49,652 nt of DNA from contig CAZMSQ010000015.1 of NCBI GenBank assembly GCA_964569025.1, positions 1-49,652 of the forward strand, read 5' to 3'. Made by a program: the position numbers and the translations under genes. Every line of letters begins with the position of its first letter. Positions within the stretch are counted from its first letter, which is position 1. The stretch is from CAZMSQ01 sp964569025. Lineage in GTDB: Bacteria; Bacteroidota; Bacteroidia; Chitinophagales; Saprospiraceae. Below are positions 1 through 7,729 of this stretch, piece after piece. The notes under the pieces are model-generated. The model saw nothing but the letters and a program-made list of their open reading frames with translations. It had not been told where the DNA came from and did no database searches.

Positions 1-1130
1 CCCACGCAGGCGGTAACCAAGCCGTAGCGCTTATTCCGGCGCTGCAGTTCGTTGATGATCTGGGTAGTGAGTTTGGCTCCGGTGCAGCCCAGAGGGTGAC
101 CGAGGGCGATGGCGCCGCCGTTGACGTTGACAATGTCTGGGTCAAGGCCGGCCTCGCGGATGACTGCCAGAGCCTGGGCGGCGAAGGCTTCGTTGAGCTC
201 AACAAGATCAATATCAGCCAAGGTCAGCCCTGACTGCTTCAGAGCAAGTGGGATGGCAGCGCAAGGGCCGATGCCCATGTAAAGCGGGTCGACTCCTGCT
301 ACTGAACAAGAGGCGAGCCGGGCAATTGGTGTGAGACCAAGTTCTTTCACCATCGTTTCGCTCATGACCAACACAAAAGCGGCGCCGTCGGATGTTTGAG
401 AGGAATTGCCGGCAGTAACAGAGCCTTTTTGGGCAAAAACAGGCCTGAGCTTTCCAAGTGCTTCCATCGAGGTACTCCGGCGAACGCCCTCATCGGTGTC
501 TACAACAAATGAGCGCGCCTGACGGGAGCCATTCTCAAACATGACTTCTTCAACCTCAACAGGAACAATCTGGTCCGTGAAATAACCCTGATCGATGGCG
601 TTGGCGGCTTTGAGATGGGAGTTGAAGGCGAAAATATCCTGATCTTCACGACCAACTTCGTATTTTTTTGAAACAGCTTCTGCGGTCAGGCCCATGCTGG
701 CGAGGTATTCCGGCGTATCTGAAGCAACGGAATAATTTGGAGCCAGTTTGTAGCCGGTCATTGGAATCATGCTCATGCTTTCCGTGCCGCCTGCAATGAA
801 GCAGTGGCCCATGCCTGCACGGATCTTTGCTGTAGCTATGGCGATTGTCTCCAGTCCTGAGGCACAGTAGCGGTTGACGGTCATGCCCGGTACTGACTTG
901 CCCAGGGCCCGAAGGGAAATTTGACGGCCGATTTGCAGACCCTGTTCGCCCTCAGGGTTGGCGCAGCCCACAATGAGATCATCAACTCGTTCAGGAGAAA
1001 GCTCTGGAGTCTGGGTGAGAAGATGACGGATGACGGCCACGGCGAGGTCGTCAGACCGATGGTGCCGAAAGCCACCTTTTCCGGCTTTTCCGACTGCTGA
1101 ACGGTAGGCTTTTACGATATATGCATCCAT
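1..1130 (-). CDS. fadA: Acetyl-CoA acyltransferase (thiolase), C-terminus cut by window edge
   Basis: Thiolase that cleaves 3-ketoacyl-CoA to acetyl-CoA and a shortened acyl-CoA, the last step of beta-oxidation. The reading frame starts at the ATG whose complement is 1128-1130 (MDAYIVKAYRSAVGKAG...) and stays open to base 1. It contains the nucleophile motif NRYCASGLE near residue 90 and the C-terminal GHPLGCTG histidine motif. The last visible residues, YGLVTACVG, belong to the conserved end of the family, so only a short tail with the second catalytic cysteine region is likely missing. It follows the FadN-like gene by 63 bases on the same strand, an arrangement like fadN-fadA of Bacillus, which implies one transcript and a shared pathway. 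An acetyl-CoA acetyltransferase role is possible, but the FadN partner favours a degradative thiolase. Confidence 0.93.
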   Translation of the reverse strand, partial: MDAYIVKAYRSAVGKAGKGGFRHHRSDDLAVAVIRHLLTQTPELSPERVDDLIVGCANPEGEQGLQIGRQISLRALGKSVPGMTVNRYCASGLETIAIATAKIRAGMGHCFIAGGTESMSMIPMTGYKLAPNYSVASDTPEYLASMGLTAEAVSKKYEVGREDQDIFAFNSHLKAANAIDQGYFTDQIVPVEVEEVMFENGSRQARSFVVDTDEGVRRSTSMEALGKLRPVFAQKGSVTAGNSSQTSDGAAFVLVMSETMVKELGLTPIARLASCSVAGVDPLYMGIGPCAAIPLALKQSGLTLADIDLVELNEAFAAQALAVIREAGLDPDIVNVNGGAIALGHPLGCTGAKLTTQIINELQRRNKRYGLVTACV

Positions 1131-1193
1131 TTCAGGTGATTTTATTGTGTGATGGTGCAGCGAGGAATTGGCACCTGGTGTGTCTCTGTGCAA

Positions 1194-3575
1194 TTAGTTT
1201 CTGAGTGGTTTGTTGGTTTCCAGCATATGCTGGATGCGCTGAAGGGTTTTTTGCTCACCACACAAACTCAGAAACGCCTCCCGCTCCAGATCCAGCAGAT
1301 ACTGCTCAGTAACCCTTTGTGGCCCTGTCAGGTCACCTCCACAGAGCACATCGGCAATTTTACGAGCAATCTTGATATCGTGCTCCGAGGCGTACCCTCC
1401 GAGGCGCAACTCATTTGCGGCCAGATAAAGGGTGGCGAGGCCCCCACGGCCAAGCACGAGAATGTCGTCACGTCGAATTGGTTGGGTATAGGTTGGGGCC
1501 ATTTCGAGGACTTTTTTCTTCGCCTCAGCGATGTTTCGGGATGTGTTCATGACCACATGGTCTTTGCTGTTGAGATACCCATGTCCGTAGGCTTCAGTCG
1601 CTGAGGTTGCCACGGTCCCCATGGCAATTGTTTTAAACCGCTCAATCAAGGTGGGCGTATACACCCTGCCGGGGTCATATTCATCACTTGCACGCACAGC
1701 AAATTCTTTTGTGCCTCCACCGCCGGGAATCAGCCCGACACCAACTTCCACGAGTCCGATGTAGGATTCTGCGGCAGCCATAGTGGCATCGCAGTGCATA
1801 ATCGTTTCGCAACCACCGCCGAAGACATAACCCTGCGTGGCAGCAACCACCGGGATGGCTGAATACCGACAGCGCATGGTGGTCTGCTGGAACAGATTGA
1901 CAGCCATGTTTAACTCCTCGAATTCCTGCTGGTAAGCCATCATGGCAATCATCATCAGATTGGCACCGACGGTAAAGTTTTGGGCATTGTTTCCAATAAC
2001 CAAACCCTGCCAGCCATCCTCTTCGGCAATCCGGATGCTTTCGTTGATTCCTGTCAGGATTCCTTCACCAATGGCGTTCATCTTTGATCGAAACTCGAGG
2101 CACAATACCCCGTCACCAATATCGTGAAGGGTTACCTCACTATTTTCATAAACAGGAGCTTTTTCGCGGTATCGTTCAAGTACAACCTTGTCAAGACTGC
2201 CCGCAACAGGTTCATAGGCTTTTGAGGCGGGATGATAGGCATAGAGCATACCTTCTTCCTGCTTGTAAAATGAGGAGTGTCCTGATGCCACCATCTCATT
2301 CACCCAATCAGCGATTTGCTCACCGTGCTCTTTTGCCATTCTCACCCCTTCTTCCACACCAATGGCATCCCAGTATTCAAAAGGGCCGAGCTGCCAGCCG
2401 AAACCAGCGCGCATTGCTTCATCGATGCTGGAGATACGGTCCGTTATTTCAGGGATGCGATTTGAAGCATAGGCAAACAATCCAAGCAGCGACCGGCGCA
2501 CGAGCTCTCCGCCTGCGTCATCAGCTTTCATGAAATGCCGGATGCGCTGCGGTAACCCGTCAATTTGCTTGCTGACTTTCAGACTTTGAAGGGTTGACTG
2601 GCGTTTTTCCTCATATTCCAGAGTCTGGAGATTGAGCGATAAAATCTTGCGCTTCCCATTTTCATCCCGCTCTTCCGTTTTTTTGTAAAAACCCTGCCCG
2701 CTTTTGTTGCCGAGATAATTGTTGTCGAGCAAAAATTGGAGATAGTCAGGAACAGAGAATGCATCAATTTGCTCGTCGTCCGGGCAATTGTCGCGTAAGC
2801 CTGAAATGACCTTTACGGCAGTGTCATGCCCAACCAGATCTCCAAGCCGGAAAGTGCCGGTCCGTGGCCGCCCGATTGCTGGTCCCGTCAGTCGGTCAAC
2901 CTCATCGATAGGCAGACCAAGCTCGGTAGTCAGTTGATAAATTCGGGCCATCGCGTAGACACCAACTCTGTTCGCGATGAATGCCGGAGTGTCGCGGCAC
3001 AAGACAGTCTGCTTGCCCAGAAAAACATCACCGTAATGTATCATGAAATCGATCACCTCCTGATCGGTTTCAGCGGTCGGGATGATTTCTAGCAGGCGCA
3101 GATAACGCGGGGGGTTGAAAAAGTGCGTGCCCAGAAAATGCCTCCGAAAATCTTCGCTCCTACCCTCCAGCATGAGTGTAACCGGAATGCCGGATGTGTT
3201 GGTAGAAACAATGCTGCCCGAACGCCGATGGGGTTCAATGCGCTCAAATAATTGCTTTTTTACGTCAAGCCGTTCAATCACCGCCTCGATGATCCAGTCG
3301 CAGTCTGCGAGCAAATGCAGATGGTCTTCAAAATTGCCGGTTGTGATGCGGGAGGCCAGCGATTTGTCAAAAATCGGGGCGGGTTTCGATTTGAGGGCGT
3401 TCTTTAAACTGCCTTCAGCCATGGCGTTCCGATTTGCAGGCTGTTGACCATCCTGTTGAGGAGGGATTATGTCGAGCATGACAACCTCCAGGCCAGCATT
3501 CGCAAAATGACAGGCAAGCGCAGAGCCCATGACACCAGAGCCAAGTACGGCCACTTTTGTGATCCTTCTATTCAT
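1194..3575 (-). CDS. fadN: 3-hydroxyacyl-CoA dehydrogenase/enoyl-CoA hydratase, FadN type
   Basis: Bifunctional beta-oxidation enzyme of 793 aa that hydrates enoyl-CoA and oxidises the 3-hydroxyacyl-CoA with NAD. Domain order is dehydrogenase first, hydratase last, as in Bacillus FadN and the reverse of E. coli FadB/FadJ. The N-terminus has a Rossmann fingerprint (VLGSGVMGSALA, about residues 10-21) and the dehydrogenase motif HFFNPPRYLRLLE near 150. The C-terminal crotonase-like domain (about 480-680) shows GGGCET for the oxyanion hole, LVEVGVGLIPGGGG with the catalytic glutamate, and SKMNAIG. Length fits the FadN family. The downstream thiolase gene completes the last three steps of the cycle; no acyl-CoA dehydrogenase lies in the window. 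Two inverted repeats at 3609-3643 could be an operator for this unit. Confidence 0.93.
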   Translation of the reverse strand: MNRRITKVAVLGSGVMGSALACHFANAGLEVVMLDIIPPQQDGQQPANRNAMAEGSLKNALKSKPAPIFDKSLASRITTGNFEDHLHLLADCDWIIEAVIERLDVKKQLFERIEPHRRSGSIVSTNTSGIPVTLMLEGRSEDFRRHFLGTHFFNPPRYLRLLEIIPTAETDQEVIDFMIHYGDVFLGKQTVLCRDTPAFIANRVGVYAMARIYQLTTELGLPIDEVDRLTGPAIGRPRTGTFRLGDLVGHDTAVKVISGLRDNCPDDEQIDAFSVPDYLQFLLDNNYLGNKSGQGFYKKTEERDENGKRKILSLNLQTLEYEEKRQSTLQSLKVSKQIDGLPQRIRHFMKADDAGGELVRRSLLGLFAYASNRIPEITDRISSIDEAMRAGFGWQLGPFEYWDAIGVEEGVRMAKEHGEQIADWVNEMVASGHSSFYKQEEGMLYAYHPASKAYEPVAGSLDKVVLERYREKAPVYENSEVTLHDIGDGVLCLEFRSKMNAIGEGILTGINESIRIAEEDGWQGLVIGNNAQNFTVGANLMMIAMMAYQQEFEELNMAVNLFQQTTMRCRYSAIPVVAATQGYVFGGGCETIMHCDATMAAAESYIGLVEVGVGLIPGGGGTKEFAVRASDEYDPGRVYTPTLIERFKTIAMGTVATSATEAYGHGYLNSKDHVVMNTSRNIAEAKKKVLEMAPTYTQPIRRDDILVLGRGGLATLYLAANELRLGGYASEHDIKIARKIADVLCGGDLTGPQRVTEQYLLDLEREAFLSLCGEQKTLQRIQHMLETNKPLRN

Positions 3576-3608
3576 CTATGAAAGGAATTATGAGAATGAG
3601 AACAGAAA

Positions 3609-3643
3609 CATTCCCAATAGGAATGAGTCAGCGAATTTTCGCT
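3609..3643. promoter_or_regulatory. Two tandem inverted repeats upstream of fadN
   Basis: The divergent fadN/exbB intergenic region holds two dyads. CATTCC-CAATA-GGAATG spans 3609-3625 (6-bp arms, 5-base centre) and AGCGAA-TT-TTCGCT spans 3630-3643. The first lies 34 bases upstream of the fadN start. Position and symmetry suit binding of a dimeric repressor, for instance a fatty-acid-responsive TetR-type regulator, but this is inference: no regulator gene is nearby and the sequence is not a copy of a known operator. Confidence 0.35.
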
Positions 3644-3778
3644 AAACTATGAAAAAAAGAGAAATATCCATGAGGTATATGAAAAAATAGAGCCACCTTT
3701 AATAATTTGGCAGCCAGTGATACGTTCAAGTTTGGTCGTTCGATACTCGACGCTTCTATGTTCCCAAAAAAATTAAGC

Positions 3779-4468
3779 ATGCATACGTCCATGGTTTTAT
3801 TATTTCAGCAAATCGGACCCGAGAATGACGGGCTTAAGAGTCAGAGCCTTTTTGACATCATCGGAGATTCGGGTCCAATCGCATGGTTTATTCTGCTCGC
3901 CCTTCTGGTCCTTTCAGTCTTTGCCTTGTACATTTTCGTGGACCGATACTACACCATCAAGCGCGCAGGACGGGTTGACGAAAGTTTTATGAATAACATT
4001 CGTGCCAATGTCGCTGCTGGAAATATTGCTGCAGCACGGGCATTATGCCAAAATACAGATTCTCCTGTTGCGCGGATGCTTGAGAAAGGCTTGCAAAGGA
4101 TTGGGAAACCACTCAGGGATATTGACACAGCCATTGAGAATGTCGGGAATCTTGAGCTTTTCAAGCTGGAGAAAAACCTTTCAGCTCTTGCCAGTATTGC
4201 TGGAGCAGCCCCCATGATTGGATTCTTTGGAACGGTCACCGGTATGATTCTCGCTTTCTACGAAATGGCAACAGCACAGAATGTGACTCCGACCGTTCTT
4301 GCAGGCGGTATTTATCAGGCACTTATTACAACTGCACTTGGTTTATTCATCGGAATTATTGCCTTTGTAGGCTACAATCTTCTGGTTGCAAGCGTGGAAA
4401 AAGTTGTATTTAAGATGGAGCGGACGACGGTTGAGTTTATGGATTTATTGCAGGAACCCACCGTCTAA
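3779..4468 (+). CDS. exbB: MotA/TolQ/ExbB proton channel family protein
   Basis: Inner-membrane proton-channel subunit that, with ExbD, uses proton-motive force to energise TonB. From the chosen ATG it is 229 aa: a first membrane helix at about residues 30-55 (PIAWFILLALLVLSVFALYIF), a cytoplasmic loop, and two C-terminal helices with the conserved GAAPMIGFFGTVTGMI block and AGGIYQALITTALGL. The frame is open further upstream; ATG codons at 3758, 3779 and 3791 are all possible and I prefer 3779 because family members have short N-termini. It is followed by two exbD genes, tonB and folC with short gaps, so it is the first gene of an operon divergent from fadN. Confidence 0.9.
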   Translation: MHTSMVLLFQQIGPENDGLKSQSLFDIIGDSGPIAWFILLALLVLSVFALYIFVDRYYTIKRAGRVDESFMNNIRANVAAGNIAAARALCQNTDSPVARMLEKGLQRIGKPLRDIDTAIENVGNLELFKLEKNLSALASIAGAAPMIGFFGTVTGMILAFYEMATAQNVTPTVLAGGIYQALITTALGLFIGIIAFVGYNLLVASVEKVVFKMERTTVEFMDLLQEPTV

Positions 4469-4485
4469 TCATTTTTCACGGAACA

Positions 4486-4887
4486 ATGCCCATAAAAAAG
4501 CGAAATAAGGTCAGCGCTGAATTCAGCATGTCGTCATTGACAGACATCATCTTTTTGCTGCTCATTTTTTTCATGCTCACCTCCACTCTTGTGAACATAC
4601 CCAGTTTTGAGTTGCCGAAATCAGATGTCAAAACGGTTGCACCTACATCAATTGTGGTCAGTGTCGAACGGAGTGGGGCATACACCCTGAATGGGGAAAC
4701 GGTTCCAAAGCGTGCTCTATTGAAGGCGATTGGCGCTGAGGTCCTGAAAGTGAAAAACAGAGATGAAGCTACTGTGACAATCGTGGCAGAAGTCGGGGTG
4801 CCGTTCGAACGGGTGGTCGATTTGATGGATATTTCCCGGAGCCTGAGAGCAAAGGCCATCCTTGCCACCCAACCAACAGACCAGTAA
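4486..4887 (+). CDS. exbD: ExbD/TolR family protein (first copy)
   Basis: ExbD-like subunit of 133 aa with one membrane helix near the N-terminus preceded by a basic segment (IKKRNKVSAEFSMSS). The helix SLTDIIFLLLIFFMLTS carries the essential proton-relaying aspartate (TDII). The rest is a periplasmic domain. The ATG at 4486 is 17 bases after exbB, and the gene is followed by a paralogue at 4901. Paired ExbD copies are common in Bacteroidota and may form a heteromeric pair in the channel. The first 30 or so residues are almost identical in the two copies while the periplasmic parts differ, which suggests a duplication with the membrane part kept constant. Confidence 0.92.
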   Translation: MPIKKRNKVSAEFSMSSLTDIIFLLLIFFMLTSTLVNIPSFELPKSDVKTVAPTSIVVSVERSGAYTLNGETVPKRALLKAIGAEVLKVKNRDEATVTIVAEVGVPFERVVDLMDISRSLRAKAILATQPTDQ

Positions 4888-4900
4888 ATCAAAGGAAGAC

Positions 4901-5296
4901 ATGGCGCTGAAAAAACGCAATAAGGTCAACGCGGAGTTCAATATGTCGTCATTGACAGACATCATTTTCTTGTTGCTGATTTTTTTCATGCTGACCTCAT
5001 CCCTTGTCGCCCCCAATGCCCTAAACCTGAAACTTCCCGGAGATTCCAGCGCAAGGGTCACGGTTTCAGAAACGCCGCCCGATGTGGCAGTGACCCGTAG
5101 CGGGAGTTTTCGCTTTAACGGCAAAACCATCAGCCGCGACAACCTCGAGCGAGCAGTGGCAAGGCTGGCGCGGGCCTCCACCAAGCCTACCATGACGATT
5201 TCTCCGCAACGGGGAACTCCAGTGGAGCATGTCGTGTATGTAATGGATATGGCAATGCGCTACCATGTCAATGCCATTCTCGCCACCGAACAATAA
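4901..5296 (+). CDS. exbD: ExbD/TolR family protein (second copy)
   Basis: Second ExbD subunit, 131 aa, starting MALKKRNKVNAEFNMSS with the same membrane helix and aspartate (SLTDIIFLLLIFFMLTS) as the copy at 4486. The periplasmic domain differs. The start at ATG 4901 is 13 bases past the previous stop; the open frame extends back to 4862 but would overlap the first exbD and add an atypical leader. It presumably works with ExbB and the adjacent TonB to transmit energy to outer-membrane receptors such as the one at 10.7-13.9 kb. Confidence 0.92.
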   Translation: MALKKRNKVNAEFNMSSLTDIIFLLLIFFMLTSSLVAPNALNLKLPGDSSARVTVSETPPDVAVTRSGSFRFNGKTISRDNLERAVARLARASTKPTMTISPQRGTPVEHVVYVMDMAMRYHVNAILATEQ

Positions 5297-5337
5297 ATTG
5301 ACGCTGACCACACGTTGAGAATACCAAAGATTTCTGA

Positions 5338-6324
5338 ATGATGGATATGTTGCTCGAACAACAAAAAGAACAAGCGACACGACGAAAGGCACGCGTGGTG
5401 ACCACGATTGTGCATATCCTCATTCTGGTATTGATCTTTTTGCCTTTTCTGAAATATCCAGATCCGCCACCGGGGCAGGAAGGCGTCTTGATTAGTTTTG
5501 GAGAGCCTGATGTCGGCAAGGGTGCTGATCGGCCGGCTGTCGCAGAACCCTCTGCTGCGGAATCTTCAGAAAAGGAAGAAATCGAGGAGGAGCAGACGCC
5601 ACCTCCACCACCCGAGCCTGAACCGGTCAAAAAACCCGAACTTCCCGAGCCGAAGAAAGCCAAGCCAGAGCCTGTTCCTGATCGCCCGGTTAAAACAGAT
5701 CCGAACGCAGACGAAGTGTCTCTCCGCCAGGAGGAAGCCAAAAAAAAGGAAGAGGCCCGCCGGCAGGCGGAGCAGGAAGCGCGTGAGGCTGAGGTACGCC
5801 GTGCACAGGAAGCCGCTGAGCAGCAAGCTCGGGAAGAGGCAGAACGAAAGGCGCAGGAAGAGGCTGAGCGAAAGGCACAGGAGGAGGCAGAACGAAAGGC
5901 GCAGGAAGAAGAGGCCCGAAAAACCAAAGAGCGCTTCAGCGGTTTGTTTAAAAATGATACCGGTGGCACTGGTCGGGGAGAAACAGATGAGAGTGGGAAC
6001 CAGGGTCAGCCGAATGGGGGAGATTCCGATAGGCTTGAGGGCATTTCCAGCGGAGATGGCAGAGTCGGTGGTGGCCTGGCCAGCAGGGGAGGAGAGGGCC
6101 CAAAAATCAGAGACGATTCACAGGCCACCGGAAGGGTCGTCATAAAGGTATGCGTGGACGCCTCCGGGAAGGTCATCAGTGCCCAGTTTACTCAGCAAGG
6201 CAGCACAACCAATAATACAACGCTGATTGCCAAGGCAGAGGCAAATGCCAGAGAATGGACGTTCTCCTCAGGCAGTACCAGTCGCCAGTGCGGAACCATC
6301 ACCTATGACTTCAAGGTCAAGTAA
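5338..6324 (+). CDS. tonB: TonB family energy transducer with TolA-like coiled coil
   Basis: A 328-aa protein that spans the inner membrane once (about residues 22-39, TTIVHILILVLIFLPFL) and crosses the periplasm to contact outer-membrane proteins. After the helix come a Pro/Glu/Lys-rich segment (TPPPPPEPEPVKKP), a long Ala/Glu/Lys/Arg coiled coil with three copies of an ERKAQEEA-type unit (about residues 167-191), a Gly-rich linker, and a C-terminal TonB-like domain from about 262 (GRVVIKVCVDASGKV). The Pro-rich part is TonB-like while the coiled coil recalls TolA, so it could serve either a TonB-Exb or a Tol-like complex. Its position after exbB-exbD-exbD and before folC matches a gene order I know from other Bacteroidota. 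Confidence 0.85.
   Translation: MMDMLLEQQKEQATRRKARVVTTIVHILILVLIFLPFLKYPDPPPGQEGVLISFGEPDVGKGADRPAVAEPSAAESSEKEEIEEEQTPPPPPEPEPVKKPELPEPKKAKPEPVPDRPVKTDPNADEVSLRQEEAKKKEEARRQAEQEAREAEVRRAQEAAEQQAREEAERKAQEEAERKAQEEAERKAQEEEARKTKERFSGLFKNDTGGTGRGETDESGNQGQPNGGDSDRLEGISSGDGRVGGGLASRGGEGPKIRDDSQATGRVVIKVCVDASGKVISAQFTQQGSTTNNTTLIAKAEANAREWTFSSGSTSRQCGTITYDFKVK
5836..5907 (+). repeat. Three tandem 24-bp repeats inside tonB
   Basis: Three 24-base units at 5836-5859, 5860-5883 and 5884-5907 each encode the octapeptide EAERKAQE in the coiled-coil part of the TonB/TolA-like protein. Units 1 and 3 are identical; unit 2 differs at synonymous positions. In-frame repeats of this kind can change copy number by slippage and alter the length of the periplasm-spanning rod. 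Confidence 0.8.
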
Positions 6325-7651
6325 GTCGTCCGGAGGAGGCAGCTACGACGCAGCTTTAGACTATCTGTATACCCAGCTGCCAATGTACCAGCGGGTGGGT
6401 GCGAAGGCATTCAAAAAAGATCTGACAAATTCATTGGCTCTGGATGCTCATCTTGGCTATCCGCACCAAAAATTTCCCACTGTACACATTGCCGGAACCA
6501 ACGGAAAAGGGTCAACATCCCATATGATTGCGGCCGTTCTTCAGGCCCATGGTCTCAAAGTCGGACTCTATACCAGTCCTCATTACCGGGATTTCAGAGA
6601 GCGGATAAAAATCAATGGAACGTACATCAGCAAGCAGGCGGTCGTAAAGTTTGTGGATCGCCACCGAAACGCTTTTTCTAAAATTCAACCCTCTTTTTTT
6701 GAGATTACGGTGGCTATGGCCTTTGACTATTTCGCAGCTTGCAAGGTTGACATAGCTGTCATTGAAACTGGCCTTGGGGGGCGTCTGGATTCAACAAATA
6801 TTATCACCCCTCTTCTGAGTGTCATCACCAATATCGGGTGGGACCACATGAATTTTTTAGGTGATACCCTTCCCCTTATTGCCGGAGAGAAAGCCGGAAT
6901 CATCAAGGCCGGCATCCCGGTTGTCATCGGAGAGAGCCTTCCCGAAACGCTCCCTGTTTTCGAGCATCATTCTCGGAAAAAGAGAAGCTCCCTGTATTTG
7001 GCAGACACCAGGTACTCGGTAGAGCCTGTGGCAAGGGATTTGTCGGAAGTATCCTATCTATTGACGGGTAGCGGGCATTTCGCTGGTCAAGAATTGAGGC
7101 TGGGTGCTTTGGGCGATTATCAGCGCTTGAATCTGGTGACCAGTCTGACGAGCCTTGAGGTGCTTGCTGATGACTGCCAGTTTCTGAATCTGAGGCCTGA
7201 TGCCGTCCGTGAAGGACTCCGGAATCTGGTCGGGCTCACCCGATTTATGGGGCGGTGGCAGATTGTGGGTACTGATCCCCTGATTATTGCTGACAGTGCC
7301 CACAATGAGCCAGGCCTTCAGCGAGCCATGGCACAATTGGCTGCTTATCCGCGAAAACAGCTCCATGTGGTGCTCGGAGCAGTCAATGATAAAGATCTCA
7401 CGAAAATGCTACGCCTCCTTCCCAGGGAAGCTCGCTACTACTTTTGCAGACCGGATATCCCCCGCGGCCTATCTCCCACGCAACTTATGGAGCTTGCCGC
7501 AAAATACGAGCTTCGCGGCCGGGCCTACGCATCGGTCCGAAATGCGCTTCGCGCTGCCCGACGCGCAGCTGCACGCGAAGACCTCATTTATGTCGGAGGC
7601 AGCACGTTTACGGTGGCAGAGGTGGTGCCGAGAAGAAGGGGAGAATTCTGA
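6305..7651 (+). CDS. folC: Bifunctional folylpolyglutamate synthase/dihydrofolate synthase
   Basis: Mur-ligase-family enzyme that adds glutamate to dihydropteroate and then to folates, using ATP, in the cytoplasm. From ATG 6305 it is 448 aa with the P-loop HIAGTNGKGSTSHM (about residues 61-74), the family signature ETGLGGRLDSTNII, the metal-binding stretch NIGWDHMNFLG and the C-terminal-domain motif ADSAHNEPG. The frame extends upstream, but 6305 is the last ATG before the conserved region; it overlaps the tonB stop by 20 bases, so the two genes are probably translationally coupled. The enzyme has no functional link to TonB; the pairing appears to be inherited gene order. Confidence 0.93.
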   Translation: MTSRSSKSSGGGSYDAALDYLYTQLPMYQRVGAKAFKKDLTNSLALDAHLGYPHQKFPTVHIAGTNGKGSTSHMIAAVLQAHGLKVGLYTSPHYRDFRERIKINGTYISKQAVVKFVDRHRNAFSKIQPSFFEITVAMAFDYFAACKVDIAVIETGLGGRLDSTNIITPLLSVITNIGWDHMNFLGDTLPLIAGEKAGIIKAGIPVVIGESLPETLPVFEHHSRKKRSSLYLADTRYSVEPVARDLSEVSYLLTGSGHFAGQELRLGALGDYQRLNLVTSLTSLEVLADDCQFLNLRPDAVREGLRNLVGLTRFMGRWQIVGTDPLIIADSAHNEPGLQRAMAQLAAYPRKQLHVVLGAVNDKDLTKMLRLLPREARYYFCRPDIPRGLSPTQLMELAAKYELRGRAYASVRNALRAARRAAAREDLIYVGGSTFTVAEVVPRRRGEF

Positions 7652-7729
7652 AAGAATGCCTGTCAATTCTTCCTTTGCTCAAAATGTGGATGATTGAACC
7701 GTTGCAAAAGAAACGGGCAGCGCACTCCC

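Noticed and set aside
5268..5969. Long minus-strand open frame of 233 aa opposite tonB
   Set aside because: Its Ser/Ala/Arg repeats are the antisense of the Lys/Glu/Ala coiled-coil repeats of tonB; no start context or family resemblance.
5498..6145. Plus-strand open frame of 215 aa within tonB in another frame
   Set aside because: Very Arg/Lys-rich translation produced by a frame shift of the repetitive region; a shadow.
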